Position numbers and translations under genes: made by a program. Below, in pieces: positions 5,900 to 7,147 of a stretch of DNA of 7,147 bases. The stretch lies in contig PUKR01000096.1 in NCBI GenBank assembly GCA_003552365.1, forward strand, positions 1 through 7,147, written 5' to 3'. The first letter of the stretch is position 1, and each line of letters begins with the position of its first letter. The stretch comes from Syntrophomonadaceae bacterium (lineage in GTDB: Bacteria; Bacillota; Dethiobacteria; DTU022). The notes under the pieces were generated by a model, which searched no databases, was not told where the DNA came from, and saw only the letters and a list, made by a program, of their open reading frames with translations.

Positions 5900-7147
5900 T
5901 TAATTTTCTACAGCAACTTCTTCTCTGCTCAACTCTTTTTCATAAGAACAGTCTTTGCTTGAACAGCGAGCCAGTGTTTCTTTACTTTTACGGTATTCGC
6001 TTAAAACGGAGCCACATTCCGGACACTTTTCCGGCAGCGGTTTATTCCAAAGCGAAAATTCGCAGTTGGGATAATTGTTGCAACCATAAAACAAACGCCC
6101 TTTTTTAGTCCTCCGTTCGACAATCATACCCCCATCAACCGGACAGGCTACCCCGGTTTCTCTAACAACTTTTTTGGTGTATTTACACTCGGGATAACTG
6201 GGACAGGCTAAAAACTGTCCAAATCTGCCGTGCTTATAAATCAGCTGTTCGCCGCACCTGGGGCAGTTCTCATCGCTAACCTCCGGTGTAATTTCTACCT
6301 TTTCTATTTTTTCATCCGCTTCGGCAAGCCTGTCTTTAAAGTAACCGTAATAAAAATCATGTAAAACTTTTAATCGTTCTTGCTTACCTTCTTCGATATC
6401 ATCAAGCTGCTGTTCCAACCTGGCGGTAAAATCGATATCAATTATTTCCGGAAAGTATTGAACCATTAGCTCAACGACAACAAAGCCAATTTCCGTCGGC
6501 ATAAAAGCCTTGTTTTCTTTATTTACGTAACCTCTACTTTGAATCGTCTCGATAATCGGGCTGTAGGTGCTCGGCCTGCCGATCCCTTTTTCTTCAAGAG
6601 TCTTGATTAAAGAGGCTTCATTATAGCGCGGGGGAGGTTTGGTAAAATGCTGGTTCGACTGTAAATCAAGAAGTTCAAGTTCCTGCCCCTCCTCTATGTC
6701 GGGCAGCACTGTTTCTTCCTCACCGTCATCCACCTGGTAAATAACTAAAAATCCCGGAAACCGCAACGTAGAACCGGTTGCTTTAAAAGTATAATCACCG
6801 GCATTAACATGAACCCTCACTTTATCATATTGTGCCGGGTTCATTTGGCTTGCCACCATCCGGTTCCAGATTAGTTGATAAAGGCGGTACTGATCCCGGC
6901 CGAGGTATTTTTTTATCGTTGCAGGTTCTCGCAGCACAGAAGTAGGCCTGATCGCTTCGTGGGCTTCCTGGGCACCCCGACGTGATTTATATTCAGGCGA
7001 TTTTTCCGGTACATAATCTGCACCGAACTTTTCAGATATCATTTCCCTGGCTTCTTCCTGGGCCTGGTTAGATATTCTGGTAGCATCGGTTCGAATGTAA
7101 GTAATCAAGCCCACTGCTTCATTTGAATCAAGCTCGATTCCTTCATA
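5900..7147 (-). CDS. topA: DNA topoisomerase I, C-terminal part (5' end beyond the window)
   Basis: This is the C-terminal portion (415 codons) of type IA topoisomerase, the enzyme that relaxes negative supercoils. The reading frame stays open to the window edge, starting YEGIELD, so the TOPRIM domain and true start lie outside; a GTG at 7114 is internal. The active-site tyrosine is in GLITYIRTDATRIS (codon 7099-7097). AHEAIRPTS, GRPSTYSPIIETIQSRGYV and DFTARLEQQLDDIE are conserved central-domain motifs. The tail carries three zinc-finger modules (5942-6265). The first (CPRC...CPSYPEC) and third (CPEC...CSSKDC) have four cysteines. The second reads CPVD...CNNYPNC and lacks one metal ligand. 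The Ala in RTDAT replaces the Ser seen in E. coli and B. subtilis. It probably leads the locus with xerC 97 bp downstream; no terminator is visible between them. Confidence 0.97.
   Translation of the reverse strand, partial: YEGIELDSNEAVGLITYIRTDATRISNQAQEEAREMISEKFGADYVPEKSPEYKSRRGAQEAHEAIRPTSVLREPATIKKYLGRDQYRLYQLIWNRMVASQMNPAQYDKVRVHVNAGDYTFKATGSTLRFPGFLVIYQVDDGEEETVLPDIEEGQELELLDLQSNQHFTKPPPRYNEASLIKTLEEKGIGRPSTYSPIIETIQSRGYVNKENKAFMPTEIGFVVVELMVQYFPEIIDIDFTARLEQQLDDIEEGKQERLKVLHDFYYGYFKDRLAEADEKIEKVEITPEVSDENCPRCGEQLIYKHGRFGQFLACPSYPECKYTKKVVRETGVACPVDGGMIVERRTKKGRLFYGCNNYPNCEFSLWNKPLPEKCPECGSVLSEYRKSKETLARCSSKDCSYEKELSREEVAVEN

Overview
The window reads as a piece of a Firmicutes chromosome, most likely a clostridial lineage of the Desulfotomaculum/Peptococcaceae type. 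The evidence is the gene order topA-xerC-hslV-hslU-codY, which closely follows the Bacillus subtilis topA-trmFO-codV-clpQ-clpY-codY locus, together with a CodY of recognisable clostridial style and strong Shine-Dalgarno sites. The species cannot be named from the sequence. All six genes lie on the minus strand, so transcription runs from high to low coordinates.

Layout from the right edge: the C-terminal part of DNA topoisomerase I (topA, 5900-7147, cut by the window edge) includes the catalytic tyrosine and three C-terminal zinc-finger modules. After a 97-bp gap comes the tyrosine recombinase xerC (4900-5802). It is followed at 19 bp by the protease hslV (4350-4880), at about 19 bp by its ATPase partner hslU (2912-4330), and at about 31 bp by the global regulator codY (2086-2880). 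These four genes form a compact block. A strong Rho-independent terminator (2021-2054) closes it. A separate gene, a fatty-acyl-AMP/CoA ligase of about 597 residues (92-1885), follows with its own Shine-Dalgarno site and a possible promoter. The last 91 bp hold no gene that I can support.

Functionally, topA and xerC serve DNA topology and chromosome dimer resolution, HslUV is an ATP-dependent protease, and CodY is the GTP/branched-chain amino acid sensor that represses nutrient-limitation genes. The acyl ligase is the one accessory-looking gene. It sits where B. subtilis carries the flagellar flgB operon, and its acceptor (CoA or a carrier protein) cannot be decided here.

I see no new multi-gene system. 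The points most worth a second look are the replacement of the ligand-contacting arginine in CodY, the ligase placed behind the codY terminator, the missing trmFO, a slippery homopolymer tract inside xerC, a TopA zinc module lacking one cysteine, and an HslV that appears to need propeptide removal.
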